NCBI RefSeq assembly: GCF_002878395.1 | Contig: NC_061116.1 | Span: forward strand, 121,316,511-121,380,510 | DNA length: 64,000 nucleotides | Reading direction: 5' to 3' | Source of the DNA: Capsicum annuum | Lineage: Eukaryota > Streptophyta > Magnoliopsida > Solanales > Solanaceae | In this document: piece by piece, positions 33,411 to 46,270 of the stretch | How the letters are laid out: each line of letters starts with the position of its first letter | Position numbering within the stretch: position 1 is the first letter of the stretch | Position numbers and translations under genes: made by a program | The notes under the pieces: model-generated | What the model saw: the letters and a program-made list of their open reading frames with translations, nothing else | Databases searched by the model: none | What the model was told of the DNA's origin: nothing

Positions 33411-35453
33411 ATAACATAATCAAACTATACCCAAATCCACAGTTGTCCATACAAAGCCTCTAAACCAAACCAAAGAGTACTTAGGAAAAGGATAAAATAA
33501 TTCCAACCTTTAAAACCAATTAAACCAACCATATGCATATAAACCATACACATATTTATAACCATGCTGGGAAAGGGAATAGATTTTAGCATGCCTTTAA
33601 AACCATTAACCTGGTATGTGTTGCTTAAACATCATAATCCACCCACAAGGCTATATAGGTCCATTGTAACCCCCTAAATGGGCCCCGATACATGTAGCTT
33701 CACAAATTAGATATACCATAAGAGTAGTGGATTCTCAAGTACCCTTCACTCTCTATGATAAAATATACAAATGTACTTAGAGGATCCCCATGTACCCCAA
33801 AAGTAACATATCTGAGGTCGCTATGACCTATCCTTATGTCGGCAAACATGAGTTTCCAGCATTCGTCCCTTAGACTCTAACCTTCATGGTTATCTATCAC
33901 ACCCCGCCATTTTTGCCCAATTAAAACTATTACCATATAACTAAAACAATAATTTCATTTATTATCAATCAAGGTTGTTACAAGAAGTATCATCATACCG
34001 ACTATAGCTTGCAATTAATTTCCTTAGCCAACCTTAGGGGATTCCCATTTACCCCATTGGATAAATTATTAATTTTACTTGGAGGATTACCATGTACCCT
34101 ACAAGTACATCACTATTAAGCTTACTTGGGGGATTCTCGTGTACCCCATAAGTATTTCATTATTAAGCTTTGCTTGGGGGATTCCCTTTTACCTAAAAAG
34201 ACATTCAACATTCAAACCAATTTTATTATTTTATTCACTTGAGGGATTCTTGTGTACCTTGCAAGGTTTTTATTCAAATCGATTTCATAGCCATCAAGGT
34301 TTTACCATTTAACCACTCTAAACCATTCACACTATTCATACCATTTGAAAACTATTCCAAAACCTTTAAACCATTTATATCATTCAAACTATTTAAACCA
34401 TGCAAAGCCATCCAAATCCATTTAAGGTTCCATTACCAAATCATACCATGCAATAGTTCCAACAAATGTTCAACAATAGTGTAAAAACATTCTCTTTGGC
34501 ATTTTATCAAACATGTTGAGGGCATACCTTTACCAAGACCAAAACCTAAGTATAAACCATCAAATTTAGGGTTACTCATGACCCATTTATTAAAATATAG
34601 CCAACAAGTACCCACATATGCAAACCATCACCAAAAATATATTACAACATAATTTAAACTAAGAGTAAACAATACTCAACAATACATACCAAAACCTTCA
34701 ATAATGGTTTTCAAAACCACTATTCGTGAATCATAATTAATGTTTAAAACATATTAAAATATGTATTTAGTCATAACTAATAATGAGGGAAGAGGACATG
34801 CCTTAGACAAGAAGATTTTGGAGAGAAACTTGACTCTTGAGCCCTTCAAAGAACACTTGTAAAAACCCTAGCCTCTAATCTTCAACAGAGAGTTTGAGAG
34901 AGTATTTGAAGTGTTTTTATTCTTAAAATATGTAATGAAAGGCCACCAATGGTTATATAGCATGGGTACATAAGGGTTTTAGGGGTGTAAAATGTCTAGA
35001 CTACCCCGACTTAAAAGCTAAAAATTAACTCCAGGTGGGTACGACCCAACCCCCTAACCCATATCCTAGGGTACGAGTGGTACCGTAACTCATACCCTAC
35101 ACTTCACTACGGTCCCCTATACTGACCGACATACGACCACACAACCCTAACTCATACCTTAGGGTATCAATGGTACCCACAAACCCTTCCCACAAATTAT
35201 ACCTTAGACAATTTCAATAAGTCCACACTTAAGGCATATATGACTTGGCATCATACACCTCATATCCAATCATATGACTAGCATGATATTGAATTGTAAC
35301 TTTGATAATAACCAAGATAAACCTACTTTCCAATATATGAGTAAACCATCCTTAAGTTGTATCTTCGGGAATGATTGGTACCCATGAGTCGTAGTATGGA
35401 TAGAATATCCAAAACCTATGAATTTTTTCAAGGGACAAGGTTTAAGGTGTTTA
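33083..35453 (-). repeat. 5' LTR of element F (2371 bp)
   Basis: Minus strand, from TAAACACC at 35453, next to the ATTAC duplication, to TATGTCA at 33083. It holds three 'ggtAc...ggtacc' words near 35065, 35160 and 35370, a TATA-like box at about 34951-34961, repeated 'cttgggggattc-cgtgtacccc' phrases (34030-34260), and a 46-base AT run at 33362-33407. Compared with the 3' copy it lacks about 250 bases at 33484. Confidence 0.82.
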
Positions 35454-37340
35454 ATTACCGTCAGTTGAATAAGGTTATGATTAAGAATAAGTATCCTCTT
35501 CCCAAGATTGATGATTTGTTTGTCCAACTTTAGGGTGCTAGATGTTTCTATAAGATTGATCTCAGGTCAAGTTATCATCAGCTAAAGATTAGGGAGGTGG
35601 ACATTCTTAAGACTCCCTTCTAAAATTGATATGCTCATTATGAATTCTTAGTTATGTCTTTGGTTTGACTAATGCCTTGGTGACATTCATGGACTTGAGA
35701 AATAAGTTCTTCCATTAGTTTCTTGCTTTGTTTGTTATTATATTTATAAATGATATTCTGGTGTATTCCAAGAGTAAGGCATATCATGCTAATCACCTCT
35801 GTATCGTGTAACAACCCTTGAAATATCAGCATTTGTATGCTAAATTTTCAAAGTGCAAATTCTTGTTGAAGGCTATTACTTTTTAGGGCCATGTTATTTC
35901 TAGTGAAGGGATCATGGTGGATCTGCAGATAGTTATAGTGGTTAAAAAGTGGCATATGCTCATGACTCTAACTGATATTTAGAGCTTCTTAGATTTAACC
36001 AGATACTATAGAAGATTTGTAGAGAGTTTCTCAACTATAGCTTCCCCATTGACTAAGTTGACCTAGAAGAAGGTGAAGTTCTTATAGTCTGATACTTGTG
36101 AGGGTAGTTTTGAGAAGTTGAAAGATAAGTTGACTTCAGCTTCAGTTTTGACTCTGCCCGAGGGTGCTGGTGGTTTTGTTGTCTATTATGATGTATCCCA
36201 TATAGGGATTGGTTGTGTGTTGATGTAGCATGGCAGGGTGGTGGCCTATACTTCTAGGCAATTAAAAGTTCATGAGAAGAATTATCGAAATCATGACTTG
36301 GAGTTGTTGGTTGTGGTGTTTGAATTGAAGATTTGGCATCACTATTTGTATTGAGTCTATGTAGATATCATTTTTTATCATAAAAGTCTGTAATATGTGC
36401 TCACCTAGAAAGAATTGAATCTCAGGCAGAGGAGGTAGCTTGAGTTACTAAAAGTCTACCACTTAATTCTCCACTATCACCCAGATAAAGCTAATGTTGT
36501 TGTTGATGCTCTTAGCAATTATCCATAGAGAGTCTAGCTTATGTGGATGAGGATAAGCAGAAGTTGGTGAAATATATTCACCATTTGGCTAACTTTGAAG
36601 TTCATCTCTTCTACTTTGAGGATATTGGGTGTTTGTGCAAGAGGTGATAAAGTCACCCCTTGTTGCTGAAATAAAGGAGATGCAGGTATTAAATCCCATC
36701 TTAATAAAGATTAAGGGAGATGTGGGTCAACAAATAGTTGTAGCTTTTGAGATCGGTGGTCGTGGGTCAACCAAGAAAGATTATGCATTACTGATGTAGA
36801 TGGGTTGAGTGAGAGGATCTTGGCAGAGGCCCATGGGTCTCATTATGTCATTAATCCTGGTTTAATGAAGTTTTATCATGATCTAAAGAAGATTTATTGG
36901 TGGAACAATTTGAAGTGATATATGGCCAATTTTATAGCTAAATGCATGATGTACCAATAAGTGAAGATTGAGCACTTGAGGTGGGTTGACTCAAGAGATC
37001 AAACTGTCGGTGTGGAAATAAGAGATAATTAATATGGATCTCATCACCAGTCTTCCTCAATCTTAGAATTAGTTTGATCCGATTTGGGTCATCATGGATA
37101 GGATGACTAATTTTGCTCGCTTCTTGCTAGTAAGGACTAATTATTCAGCAGCAGATTATGCATAGTTGTTCCTCCAAAAGATTGTGAAGTTGCATCGGGC
37201 GCCTATTTCTATTATGTCAGATCACGTTACTCAGTTCTCATTGCATTTTTGGCATTTATTTTAGAGAAGTTTAGGAACTAAGGTGAGTCTTAGTACTGCT
37301 TTTCACCCACAATCGGATGGGCAAGAAGAAAGGACTATTC
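35454..37340 (+). pseudogene. pol of E, 3' half: RT C-terminus, RNase H, integrase N-part
   Basis: It resumes in frame after the F insertion: [21 protein letters not shown] at 35459-35521. The polymerase signature reads FIND (35743-35754) instead of FIDD, so the first catalytic Asp has become Asn. RNase H at about 36150-36530 includes YYDVSHIGIGCVL. The integrase zinc domain at about 36820-36965 reads AHGSHYVINPG...WWNNLK, stop, ...AKCMMYQ: one His and one Cys of the HHCC set are lost. The catalytic core follows with stops. Confidence 0.82.
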
Positions 37341-38080
37341 AGATATTAAAAGATATGCTTTGAGCTTGCGTGATTGACTATGGTGGTTGTTGGGTTGACC
37401 ATTTGACTCTTATAGAGTTTGTGTATAATAATAGCTACCACTCTAGTATTTGGATGGCTCTGTTTAAGGCATTATATGGTAGGCGGAGTAGGTCTCCCAC
37501 TAGGTTGTTTGAGGTTAGTGAGGCAGAGATATTTGGCCCAAATTTGGTTCACCAAGCGATGGAGAATGTGAAGGTGATGCTGGATATACATAAAGCTGCC
37601 CAAAGCCACCAAAAGTCCTATGTGGATATGAGGAATAGGGAGTTAGAGTTTGATGTTGGCGATTGGGTGTTCTTGAAGGTATCTCTCATGAAGGGAGTAA
37701 TGCGGTTTGGGAAGAAGGGAAAGCTCAGTCCCTGATATATTGGCTCATACTTGGTCTTGAAGAGGGTTGGTAATGTTACATATGAGTTGGAATTGCCTCC
37801 TAGTTTAAGCTCTATCCATTCGGTATTTTATGTTTTGATATCAAGAAAGTGTGTGGGTGATCCTTCTATGGTTATTCTTGTAAAGGAGGTGGTATTTTGG
37901 ATTCCATATCATTTGAGAAAGTCCCAATTGAAATTTTGGATCAAAAAGTTTGACGGTTACGGATAAAGGACGTAGGTTCAGTAAAGGTTCTATGGAGGAA
38001 CCATAAAGTTGAAGAGGCTATTTAAGAAGCCGAAGAGGATATGAAGTTCAAGTATCAATTCTTGTTTTTCTCTCTGGATA
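37341..38080 (+). pseudogene. E integrase C-part and chromodomain-like tail
   Basis: Open from 37370 to 37735: [54 protein letters not shown], then a stop. It continues 37751-37966 with VLKRVGNVTYELELPPSLS and a PVFHV-like region. The chromodomain-like tail at about 37965-38075 reads RIKDVGSVKVLWRNHKVEEA, a stop, EAEEDMKFKYQFLF, in a frame shifted from the preceding part. This matches the tail of element A residue by residue over most positions. Confidence 0.82.
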
Positions 38081-38242
38081 ATCGTGTGAAAGATATATGG
38101 TTTTGTTTTTTAACTTTATTAAAAGAAAGAGTGATTTCCTTAGTGTCTTTATTTTCTGAGTTTGTTAAAGGTAAGAGTAGAGGTATATTCAGTCAAATCG
38201 TATAGCAATAGTCTTGTCCCCTTATTCGAGGATGAATGATCC

Positions 38243-38253
38243 AAGTGAGGGAA
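38243..38253 (+). other. Polypurine tract of element E
   Basis: AAGTGAGGGAA, one base before the 3' LTR start at 38255. Confidence 0.78.
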
Positions 38254-38254
38254 T

Positions 38255-40472
38255 TGAAATACCCCAAATTTTATCCCTTGAAAATTTCCTGAGCTTTAAG
38301 CTCATTTCCCTGGGGACGATTGGACCCCATAAGTTGTAGGGTGTCTTAACGAGTTGTTGGGATGAGTCGTAACCAAACCAGTAAGCTTGTGGCTTGATTC
38401 TACTCTGACTACGAGTGGCTCATTAAGAGCCTTAATGAGATGTTATGATTCATTAGGTGTAATTGTAGGGTGTCCAGTGTATGTCCTAATTTATGTTTTG
38501 TATTAACTACAACTCCTACGTATCGTAGGGTCCTATTACGATTGGTAACATTGAGTCATAAGGATAACAGTATAGGGTGCCTTGGTGGTACTGCGTTGGT
38601 TACGACTCGTTATGATGAGTCTTAAGGGGTGGTTACGAGTCAAGGGGTTGAGTCGTAATCAAAGGCTACTTTTTAGATTTTTAAGTTGAGGGCATTCTAG
38701 ACATTTCCCCTCTTAACCAAATAGAAACTAACGACTTATAAATTTGTTTAGGGTGTCATTATCCCTCAGAAATATCTAAGTAACTCCTCAAATACTCCCA
38801 AATCCTAAAGGTCAAGAACACTTAGGGTTTTCAAAAGGTTGATCAATTAGGGATCTCAAGGGTGATTTCTCTCCGTACATCTTACTTTTACAAGCATGTT
38901 ACTCTTTCCTCATTGTTAATTTTGTAAAAGTATGTGATTTAAAGTATTGTTCATGAGATTATTATAATGGTTTTTGAAACAGTGGTTGGGGTTTTTTGAA
39001 AGTTTATGAATTGAACAAAGCTTATCATGATTTATTTGTGATTTATATGCTATAAATGCGGTTTTAAACTTGTGGATGTATGGGTATGGTGAATGAACTA
39101 AAGAATTGTGATTTTCCCAAACCTTTGGCTTTTAAAGTGGTTATAACCCCAACCCTATAATGTAAAATTGGTTTTAGTTATGAGAACTATGGGAATTTGT
39201 AAAATTGAACTAGTCTTGAACCATTGCATGATATAAAAAGACATTTGAAATACAATGGTATGATTTAATGAATAAAGAAAGTCATTGTTCCCCAATGTGT
39301 ATTAATGAACAAAGGGTGTTGTTCTCCCCAAGTTAATGGGAAATATTTTGGCATGTTGTTGTTACCTTGCAAGTATAGTTGGTTTGACAATACCAACATT
39401 ATATGACTTAATGTGGAACGTGTTTAAATGAATATGAATGTGTGATATTGGTTTTAATTGGGCTATATACGTGTTGTGTAGCTAAGTCGTGAAGGTGGAG
39501 GTCCGAGTGACCCATACTGGAAATCGCCTTTACTGACGTGGGGGTCAAAGTGACCAGGAAGGTTTGAGTCTTCCTTATTATTATTTCATGATTAGGGAGG
39601 TTCAAGTCCATTGTAAATCATTATATGATCGGGTGAACTTGGTATATGTTGAAGGGTTCGAGTCCCCGATGTGCATATATATGAGAATATTTTTTAGTTC
39701 GTGCGGCTACACGTACTGGGTCCCGACCAAGGGGTGAGAGCTGGGGCCCATATAGCCCATGGGTACTATTGTATTATGGTTGAGCTACACAATCCAGGCT
39801 ATGATTTTGAAAAGCATGTTAACCCTTGTTCCCTATCCCAACAAGTGATATAATATATATATATATACGTTTAAGAATTTGATTATGTGCATTGGTTTTG
39901 CATGATTTTAAATTGTTGATCATATCATTATGTTAACCTTATCCCTGAGTTTCATGCTAGATTTCACCATACTAACTATCTTTGGACACTATATCCCCAC
40001 GCGATGTAGGAATTGGTCATACTTCTACTCCTTCTGCTCAGTGACTTGGATTCGGGATCATCTAGCAAGCCAGAGTAAAGTGGTGAGCTTTTATTCTTCA
40101 GAAGATCCCCATTTCATGATTATGGTTTCCTTTACAATTTGACTATTTCTTTGGATTTGGTTTTTGACTATTGTCAGGGGCATGTCCTAACACTTTGTTG
40201 ATATTCAGCTTTGGATCATAGTTTAGAAGGCTTTTTCTGGACTATTTAGGCTATTGGAAGGCATAGGTCGGTCGGTTGGCCGGTCGCCAGTGGTTGGTTA
40301 TGGACATGAATTTAAACTTTTTTAGACTATTGTATGTTATCTTGTTATGTGCTCGACATTCAGCCAACCTTGGGGTGTGATGGATTTGATTTGGTTAGGT
40401 ACAGGGGGTGATCTCCAGTCCACGTGGGACTTGAGATACCCGTCATGGACAGGCCCTGGTTTAGGTCAGACA
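38255..40472 (+). repeat. 3' LTR of element E (2218 bp)
   Basis: It starts TGAAATACCCC and ends CAGACA. It aligns over its full length with 16471-19089 except for the plastid-containing block. It has the same cluster of TACGAGTC-type words (38316-38660), TATAAAT at 38737-38743, and a short AT run (about 7 repeats, 39853-39867, against about 21 in the 5' copy). Confidence 0.87.
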
Positions 40473-40650
40473 TAAGGGTTCTAGGGTTTTCTTCATTAAC
40501 TTGTATTTTATTTTAGTTTTATCTATGAATCTATTAATGGTGATTCTTAGTATGACTATGAGTGGCAAAACACCATATTTATAAGTTTCAGTCTATGAAA
40601 ATTATTTCTTAGCACGTGTGTCCTAATTCTGAAATTTTTAAATAATAAAC
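40473..40650. other. Interval between E and solo LTR J
   Basis: No gene. The part 40612-40650 ('cttagcacgtgtgtcctaattctgaaattttt') resembles the head of the Helitron-like units at 15250 and 14047, so J may have landed in such a repeat. Confidence 0.35.
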
Positions 40651-43342
40651 TATTATGATCCGAACTAACAAACCATGTAGACACCTATGTAGACACCTAT
40701 GTTATCCTAAGTATATGTCACACAATCAATCTCAAGGATATAATCGGATTGGGAATACAAGTCAACTCACATCTCATTAAAACACACCAGAGAACTCAAG
40801 TCTCATTAGCAACCTTATAAATACTCCTGAAGAAGGATTAATTCAATTATTAGCACTTTGGAATCATTTCTTTGGGAATATTAATTGCATTCATCACTTT
40901 ATGTCACTTCGTTATCAGTTCCTTTACTATTTATTATCACCATGCCATCTAGTGGCATCCGATCCAATCACGTCTTACAACAATATCAGAAGTTAACATC
41001 TTTCATATTGCATGAGAAATCAGTAAAGTAGCAATACTGAAATTTAACATCAGCCATATTTATATTACTATAAATAACAATTATGTCCTTCTAAATCTCA
41101 CAACTAGAACACCATTAGCCTCACAACTAGAAAACAATTATTAACTCGTTATCAACTTATTAAACAACATGAATTTTTAAATCAACACTAATATGTACAC
41201 ACATGCCAAGGGACTTATTTTTGTTCAATTAGTCATGACCTGCAGGGGACAATCTAAGTCCATGTATAGTACTGGTATGGTACCCAATTCCTCATAAATA
41301 AGTAATATCAATATTCATATTTGTACCGGCGTGGTACCCAATCCTCCATAACTATATTATGTACATTTTATCAAATTTACACTATCTCTCGGGATACAAT
41401 ACGGTGTACTAAATGTACAAGTGCAATTAAAATCATAAGGCAATTCGATTAAGTTCTTTCATTTATCAATATTTTGGCCCTATCATGGGCATTATTTCAG
41501 TAATTCAAAATGATTATCAACAAGTCATTCATGGCATTAATTACTTCAAGGAGTTATCATTATCAAACCAGCCTCTCATAGGCACAATTCAATAATTCAT
41601 CATTATCACCAATTTAGCCTGTCATGAGCATCCAATAGATAAAGTATCTTTATCGATACCAAAATAAGAATATCATAAAATAAATTAAAATTTAACACAT
41701 GAGCATACAAGCTACTATTGAGGCCTTAATTAATCATTAATTATTAAAATATTGCTACCTTCTTAAATACCGCAACTTGGGTTCTAATATCACCACCTAT
41801 AACTAGCACATTCAAGTATATCATTATCCTTTAACTCTTTCCACATCACATAATTCTAATAGGGATTCAGGTCATTTATCCCTAAGATATTACCATGCTC
41901 ATCAATATTTGACCCTAGCGTATTTCTAGTCATCACATTATCGCACTACATACAACTTAATATCGTTGTAACTCAACTAGATTTATCACTAGGACAACTT
42001 AATGACATCATGCTTGCGCACTTTATCCACAAATAATTTTATTTTGGTCACAAAATGCACAGCATCACAGAAGTAACACATAAATCATTCAATAACATAA
42101 TTTTCAGAATTAAAGTAAAGTTCTTATGTCTTTATCCACCTTAAATCCATGCCTACAGGCCTAGACTTGCTTTCTCCCATCAATTCTAAATTATGAAACT
42201 ATTAAATAAGATAGTCTTCTACTCATTAACCTAGCCTACCTAGACATCAAGCTTTTAGAAGAAACAAGCTGCAACAAGGATGCTTTGTCCTTTCCTTTTT
42301 GACTTAAAATAATCAATCATCTAAAAATCAAGCAATAATAAGAGTAAATTAAGTAATTACTCTTCAAAAAAGTATCTTGGGGATTCAAACCCACTAATTA
42401 TATTCTTATTTCAAGATATATATTATTTTTCAAGGTTAATTAGCCTTTAACTAGCTCTTTCAAGCTTAACTCATCTCTATTAATGGAGTTTTTATGCTAA
42501 AGGTCTCATATTTATTAGATTCTAGGTTCCTAACCATCAAAATTCATACTCTAGTTTATGAAATTCATGTTATAAATCTTTAAATTATAATTTAGAATCA
42601 TCTCTAGGTCATACTAAAAATACCCATAAGTCTTTCCCAAAATAATCCACCATTAAAGGTCTTTCTAAGGATTCAAAGATGTTAAAGGATTAAAAGACGA
42701 AGAAAATAATGGAAAAACTTATCTCAATAAAGTATTTTCCCCTATGCTTTGGGAAATCACCTCTATAGGATTGGGCAATGAAGTTTGGGGCTTTAGACCA
42801 AAAACACAGCTGAAACTAATTCAAAGACCACAAGAATTCTTGCTATAGAGAAATTCCCATTTAAGCCCGAATAGTGCTGAGTAAAATAGTCATAACTTTT
42901 TATTCTGAATTTGGATTGATGAATGATTTATTGTGTTGGAAAGAGGAATCAGAGATATTTGACTTGATGATTATTGATCCCTCTAAATCCTTATATTCTA
43001 GAATATATGATCATTTAAAGTTATCTCTAATACAAAACATATCGTAAACTCTATCGAAAAGGAGGTTTCAAACTTAACTTTGTGTTAGGGATATTGAACG
43101 ACCTTAATTCATACCTAAATAACTTCCAAACTAAAGTGTTTATATTAGTACATAATAATTAAATTCATGGGGCTTGATCCTATCTAGACACATCAAAGGA
43201 TTGAAATCTTAGCTGAAAAATTTGAGATAACACAATAAAAAAATGATGGTTATTTTGGACTTAAGTTAATATTGAGGAATTAAAAATAAGATTTTTCATG
43301 AATTTATCATGGATAATTCAGTAATGATAAAATGGGTCGTTA
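40651..43342 (-). repeat. Solo LTR J (2692 bp)
   Basis: Minus-strand LTR beginning TAACGACCC at 43342 and ending GGATCATAATA at 40651, a mutated form of the TGACGACCC...TCATGACA-type ends of another Ty3-like family. Perfect 5-bp duplications TAAAC flank it (40646-40650 and 43343-43347). There is no PBS, PPT or coding region next to either end, as expected after recombination between two LTRs. The interior has 'taccggcgtggtacccaatcctcc' (41326-41350) and a related phrase at 41270-41290. Confidence 0.72.
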
Positions 43343-43347
43343 TAAAC

Positions 43348-44104
43348 AGATGCTGATTTACCATTCGTTCACCCCTAAATGGGAATTCTATGAAAAGAAG
43401 CACGAGGTTGTAATTAGAGAGACATTACTAACAATGTTGCTTATATTGAACCCTATTCACTCTCTTGATATCCTTATTAACCAACCCATATTTTATGCTT
43501 AAGCAGTCTATCAAAGCTTTTCAAAATATGAAGATGCAGAGACAAACTTTATGCATAAGTCACTTATTCTCCTTTGAATGGCCAAAGTTTCAAACTTAAA
43601 TTTTATGATTCAAAATAAGATAAAAGGGTTAAAAAATTCACCTTACAGAAGGTAAACATCCAAAATACCATTTTTTTATTACTAGAGCTATAGAGTCCTA
43701 AATTTAATTTTTAAAAGTGCTATGAGATGCTACATGAATCTAATACTCGAATTTCAACACTAAAAAATTCATGCCTAATCCACCCAACACAAAAGCTCTT
43801 CTTGAGAGACCTGACTCAGTTTCTAGCCAAGACTACTTTATGGAGAATCTATATCTTGATCATATATAAGTCACCACACCATTTATAAGTCACATAACTT
43901 AGATACCCATATAGACTTAATCAAGACTATTAAATTCATTCTATAAGGATAGCATCAATATTTCACAATCACTATCCTTTACACCCCAAGATAAACCACG
44001 ATTCAAGTTTAGTATTTATTCTATAGATAGTAACAATATAACCTTTCCCACATAACACATTCTTATCCTAGTAGACTAGTATTGAAACTGGTTTAAAAAC
44101 TTCG
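43348..44104. other. Unassigned interval before element C
   Basis: AT-rich, no reading frame or repeat end that I recognise. C appears to start abruptly in gag near 44105, so this may be unrelated older sequence joined by a deletion. Confidence 0.35.
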
Positions 44105-44760
44105 GATAGTTAGGCGTCATCCCAGGGTAGCCGTTTAGGATCAACCATACCTCCTTTGATTCAGTTGTATTATAGGGGTTTCTATGTGTGTAATGAGTTT
44201 GTCCATGTGGAAAAGAATTTTCCATGCTATGATTTCAAGCCTATTCATATATTAGTAGGGAGAGGTAAAACTTAGAGAGATAGAGGTGCTACTAAAAGTG
44301 TACGAGGTTGAGGTAGTGGTGCCCGTGGTAGTGGTCACAGGGCTACTCAGTTTGGTGGTGGACATGGATAGTGCTATGATATACCCACCAAACCTGAGCT
44401 AGAGATTCTAACATTGTTATCACAGGTATCGTCCTTATTTGTTTTAGATCTATATCTGTGTTATTTGATTAGAGATTAACTTTCTCCTATGTGTTTGCAT
44501 ATTTTACTTAGAGATTAAGTCTACAAGTGAGACTTTTCCCATGCCTATCCATGTATCTACCCCTGTAGGAGACTTTTTAGTGGTGGATAAAGTGCACTGA
44601 TCTTTTGTTGTTACTTTTATTGGCCGAGAGACTTGGGTAGATTTTATTATCTTATATATGGTAGATTTTGATGTTATCTTGGGTTTGGATTAGTTAGCTC
44701 TCTATCATATTTTTCTATATTATTAGGTTAATACCGTGACTCTAGCTTCGCCGGATGTGC
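44105..44760 (+). pseudogene. C gag end and protease remnant
   Basis: A CCHC-like region near 44165-44245 reads YRGFYVCNEFVHVEKNFPCY, so the Cys pattern is partly kept. An RG-rich tail follows (GRGKT, RGATKSVRG, GSGARGSGHRATQFGGGHG, about 44265-44370), as is usual for gag of this lineage. The protease lies at about 44450-44700 in shifted frames: VLFD, a stop where PG would be, LTFSYVF, then IHVSTPVGDFLVVDK, GRETWVDFII and MVDFDVILGLD. The catalytic triad is destroyed. Confidence 0.7.
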
Positions 44761-44770
44761 CAAGGATAAC

Positions 44771-46270
44771 TTGAAAGTGTATGCTTTATGTGGGTTCCAA
44801 GAGAGTTATATCCTTTCTTCAGGATCATCGCTTGGTAGAGCGGAGGTGTTGATATATTTAGCCTATATTCATAATACTAGTGTTGATTCACTGCCTTCTT
44901 TGGCTTTTATTTGTATTGTCCTTGGGTTTATGGATATCTTTACTATGGATTTGCCTGGTATGCCTCCAGACCGTGATATTGACTTTATTATTGATGTTGA
45001 GCTGGGAACCAAGCCCATCTGTATTCCTCCTTATAGGATGGCCCCAGTGGAGTTGGGGATCTTGAAGGATCAATTGCAGGAATTATTGGATAAGGGATTC
45101 ATTTGACTTAGTGTATTACCTTAGGGTGTGCCTATTTATTTTTGAAGAAAAAAGATGGGTCTATACATATGTGTATTAATTATCGATAGTTGAACAAGGT
45201 GAAAGTTAAGAATAAGTATTCTCTTTCTTGTATTAATGATTTGTTTAATCAGCTTCAAGGTACTTTGGTATTTTTAAGATTGATTTGTGATTCGGTTATC
45301 ACCAGTTGAGAATTAGAGATTTGGATATTCCAGAGATAGTTTTTTGGACTTGATATGGTCTTTGTGAGTTCTTGGTCATGTCTTTAAGTTAACTAATAGC
45401 CCATCCACATTCATGGAGGTGATGAATAAGGTATTTCAATTATATCTCGACTCTTTTTTCATTGTACTTTTAACTAATATCTTGGTTACTCCAATAGGAA
45501 GGCCGATCATGAGGAGTATTTGCGTATTATACTTCAGAAATTGAGGAATGAGAAGTTGTATCCTAAGTTATCCAAGTAAGAATTTTGGTTGGAGTCTATC
45601 TATTTCTCAGATTGTGTTGTAACCAAGGATGGTATCACAGTTGATCCTTCCAAAATTATAATGGTCCGTGACTAGGATTAGTGTATTTCTTCTATTGAGA
45701 TTTGGAGTTTTGTTGGGTTAGATGGCTACTATAGGGGCAATGTTAAGGTTTTATCATCTACTACGGCTCTGTGGACCAAGTTGACTCAGAAAAAGATTTT
45801 ATTTTAGTTGTTTGATCCTTATGAGGTGAGCTTCCAAAAGCTCAAGGATTTATTGACCTCAGCTCCTATATTGACCTTGTCCAAGGAGGGCATGATTTTT
45901 ACCATCTTTTATGATGCTTTTGGTATTAGGTTAGGTGTCGTGTTGATGCAAGAGGGTAAGGTGATTGCATATGTTTCTCATCAGTTGAAGCCCTATAAGA
46001 AGAATTACCCTACACACAATTTGGAGTTGCGCACGATTGTATTTGCTTTGAAGTTACGGAGGTACTATTTTAATGGAGTCCACTGTGATATCTTATCGGA
46101 TTACTATAGCCTTTAGTATTTCTTCACTCAGTAAGATCTTAATATGAGGCAATATTATTTACTTTAGTTGTTTATGGATTATGATCTTACTATTCTCTAT
46201 CATGTGGGTAAGGCTAACATGGTTGCGGATGACCTGAGCCAAAATTCAACTAATATTGGTAGTTTGGTGT
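44771..46270 (+). pseudogene. C reverse transcriptase and RNase H
   Basis: Open at 44771-45106: the linker and RT N-terminus (DIFTMDLPGMPPDRDIDF, KPICIPPYRMAP, LQELLDKGFI). The rest of RT (45107-45760) has many shifts: KKDGSIHMCINYR-like near 45150-45190, NKYSLSCINDLFNQLQ near 45210-45260. The catalytic FxDD region at about 45460-45480 reads VLLTNIL, so both Asp are lost. RNase H is open at 45808-46116 ([53 protein letters not shown]), keeping the first catalytic Asp but with TDH changed to SDY. Confidence 0.8.

Larger units (their letters stand above)
21353..35453 (-). mobile_element. Chromovirus-related element F nested in E
   Basis: Minus-strand element flanked by a perfect target duplication ATTAC (21348-21352 and 35454-35458). 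The 5' LTR is at 33083-35453, the PBS at 33067-33080, the internal region at 29382-33082, the PPT at 29369-29381, and the 3' LTR in two parts (28661-29368 and 21353-21999) separated by element G. The internal region is only about 3.7 kb, against about 5 kb in A, D and E, so it has lost coding sequence as well as being mutated. Confidence 0.82.
16471..40472 (+). mobile_element. Chromovirus E, complete but interrupted (LTR to LTR)
   Basis: The element runs from the 5' LTR start (TAAAACACCCC, 16471) to the 3' LTR end (CAGACA, 40472). Flanking 5-mers are AAAGG (16466-16470) and TAAGG (40473-40477), a target duplication with one change. The RT gene is split by the minus-strand element F at 21353-35453. 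Without that insert and the 0.4 kb plastid block, the element is about 9.5 kb. Gag, PR, RT, RH, IN and a chromodomain-like tail are all recognisable, and all carry stops. Tekay/Del-like. Confidence 0.87.

Noticed and set aside
41200..41420. Regularly spaced 'tggtacccaatcctc' words as a possible CRISPR-like array
   Set aside because: Only two or three imperfect occurrences with unequal spacing, within a plant LTR.
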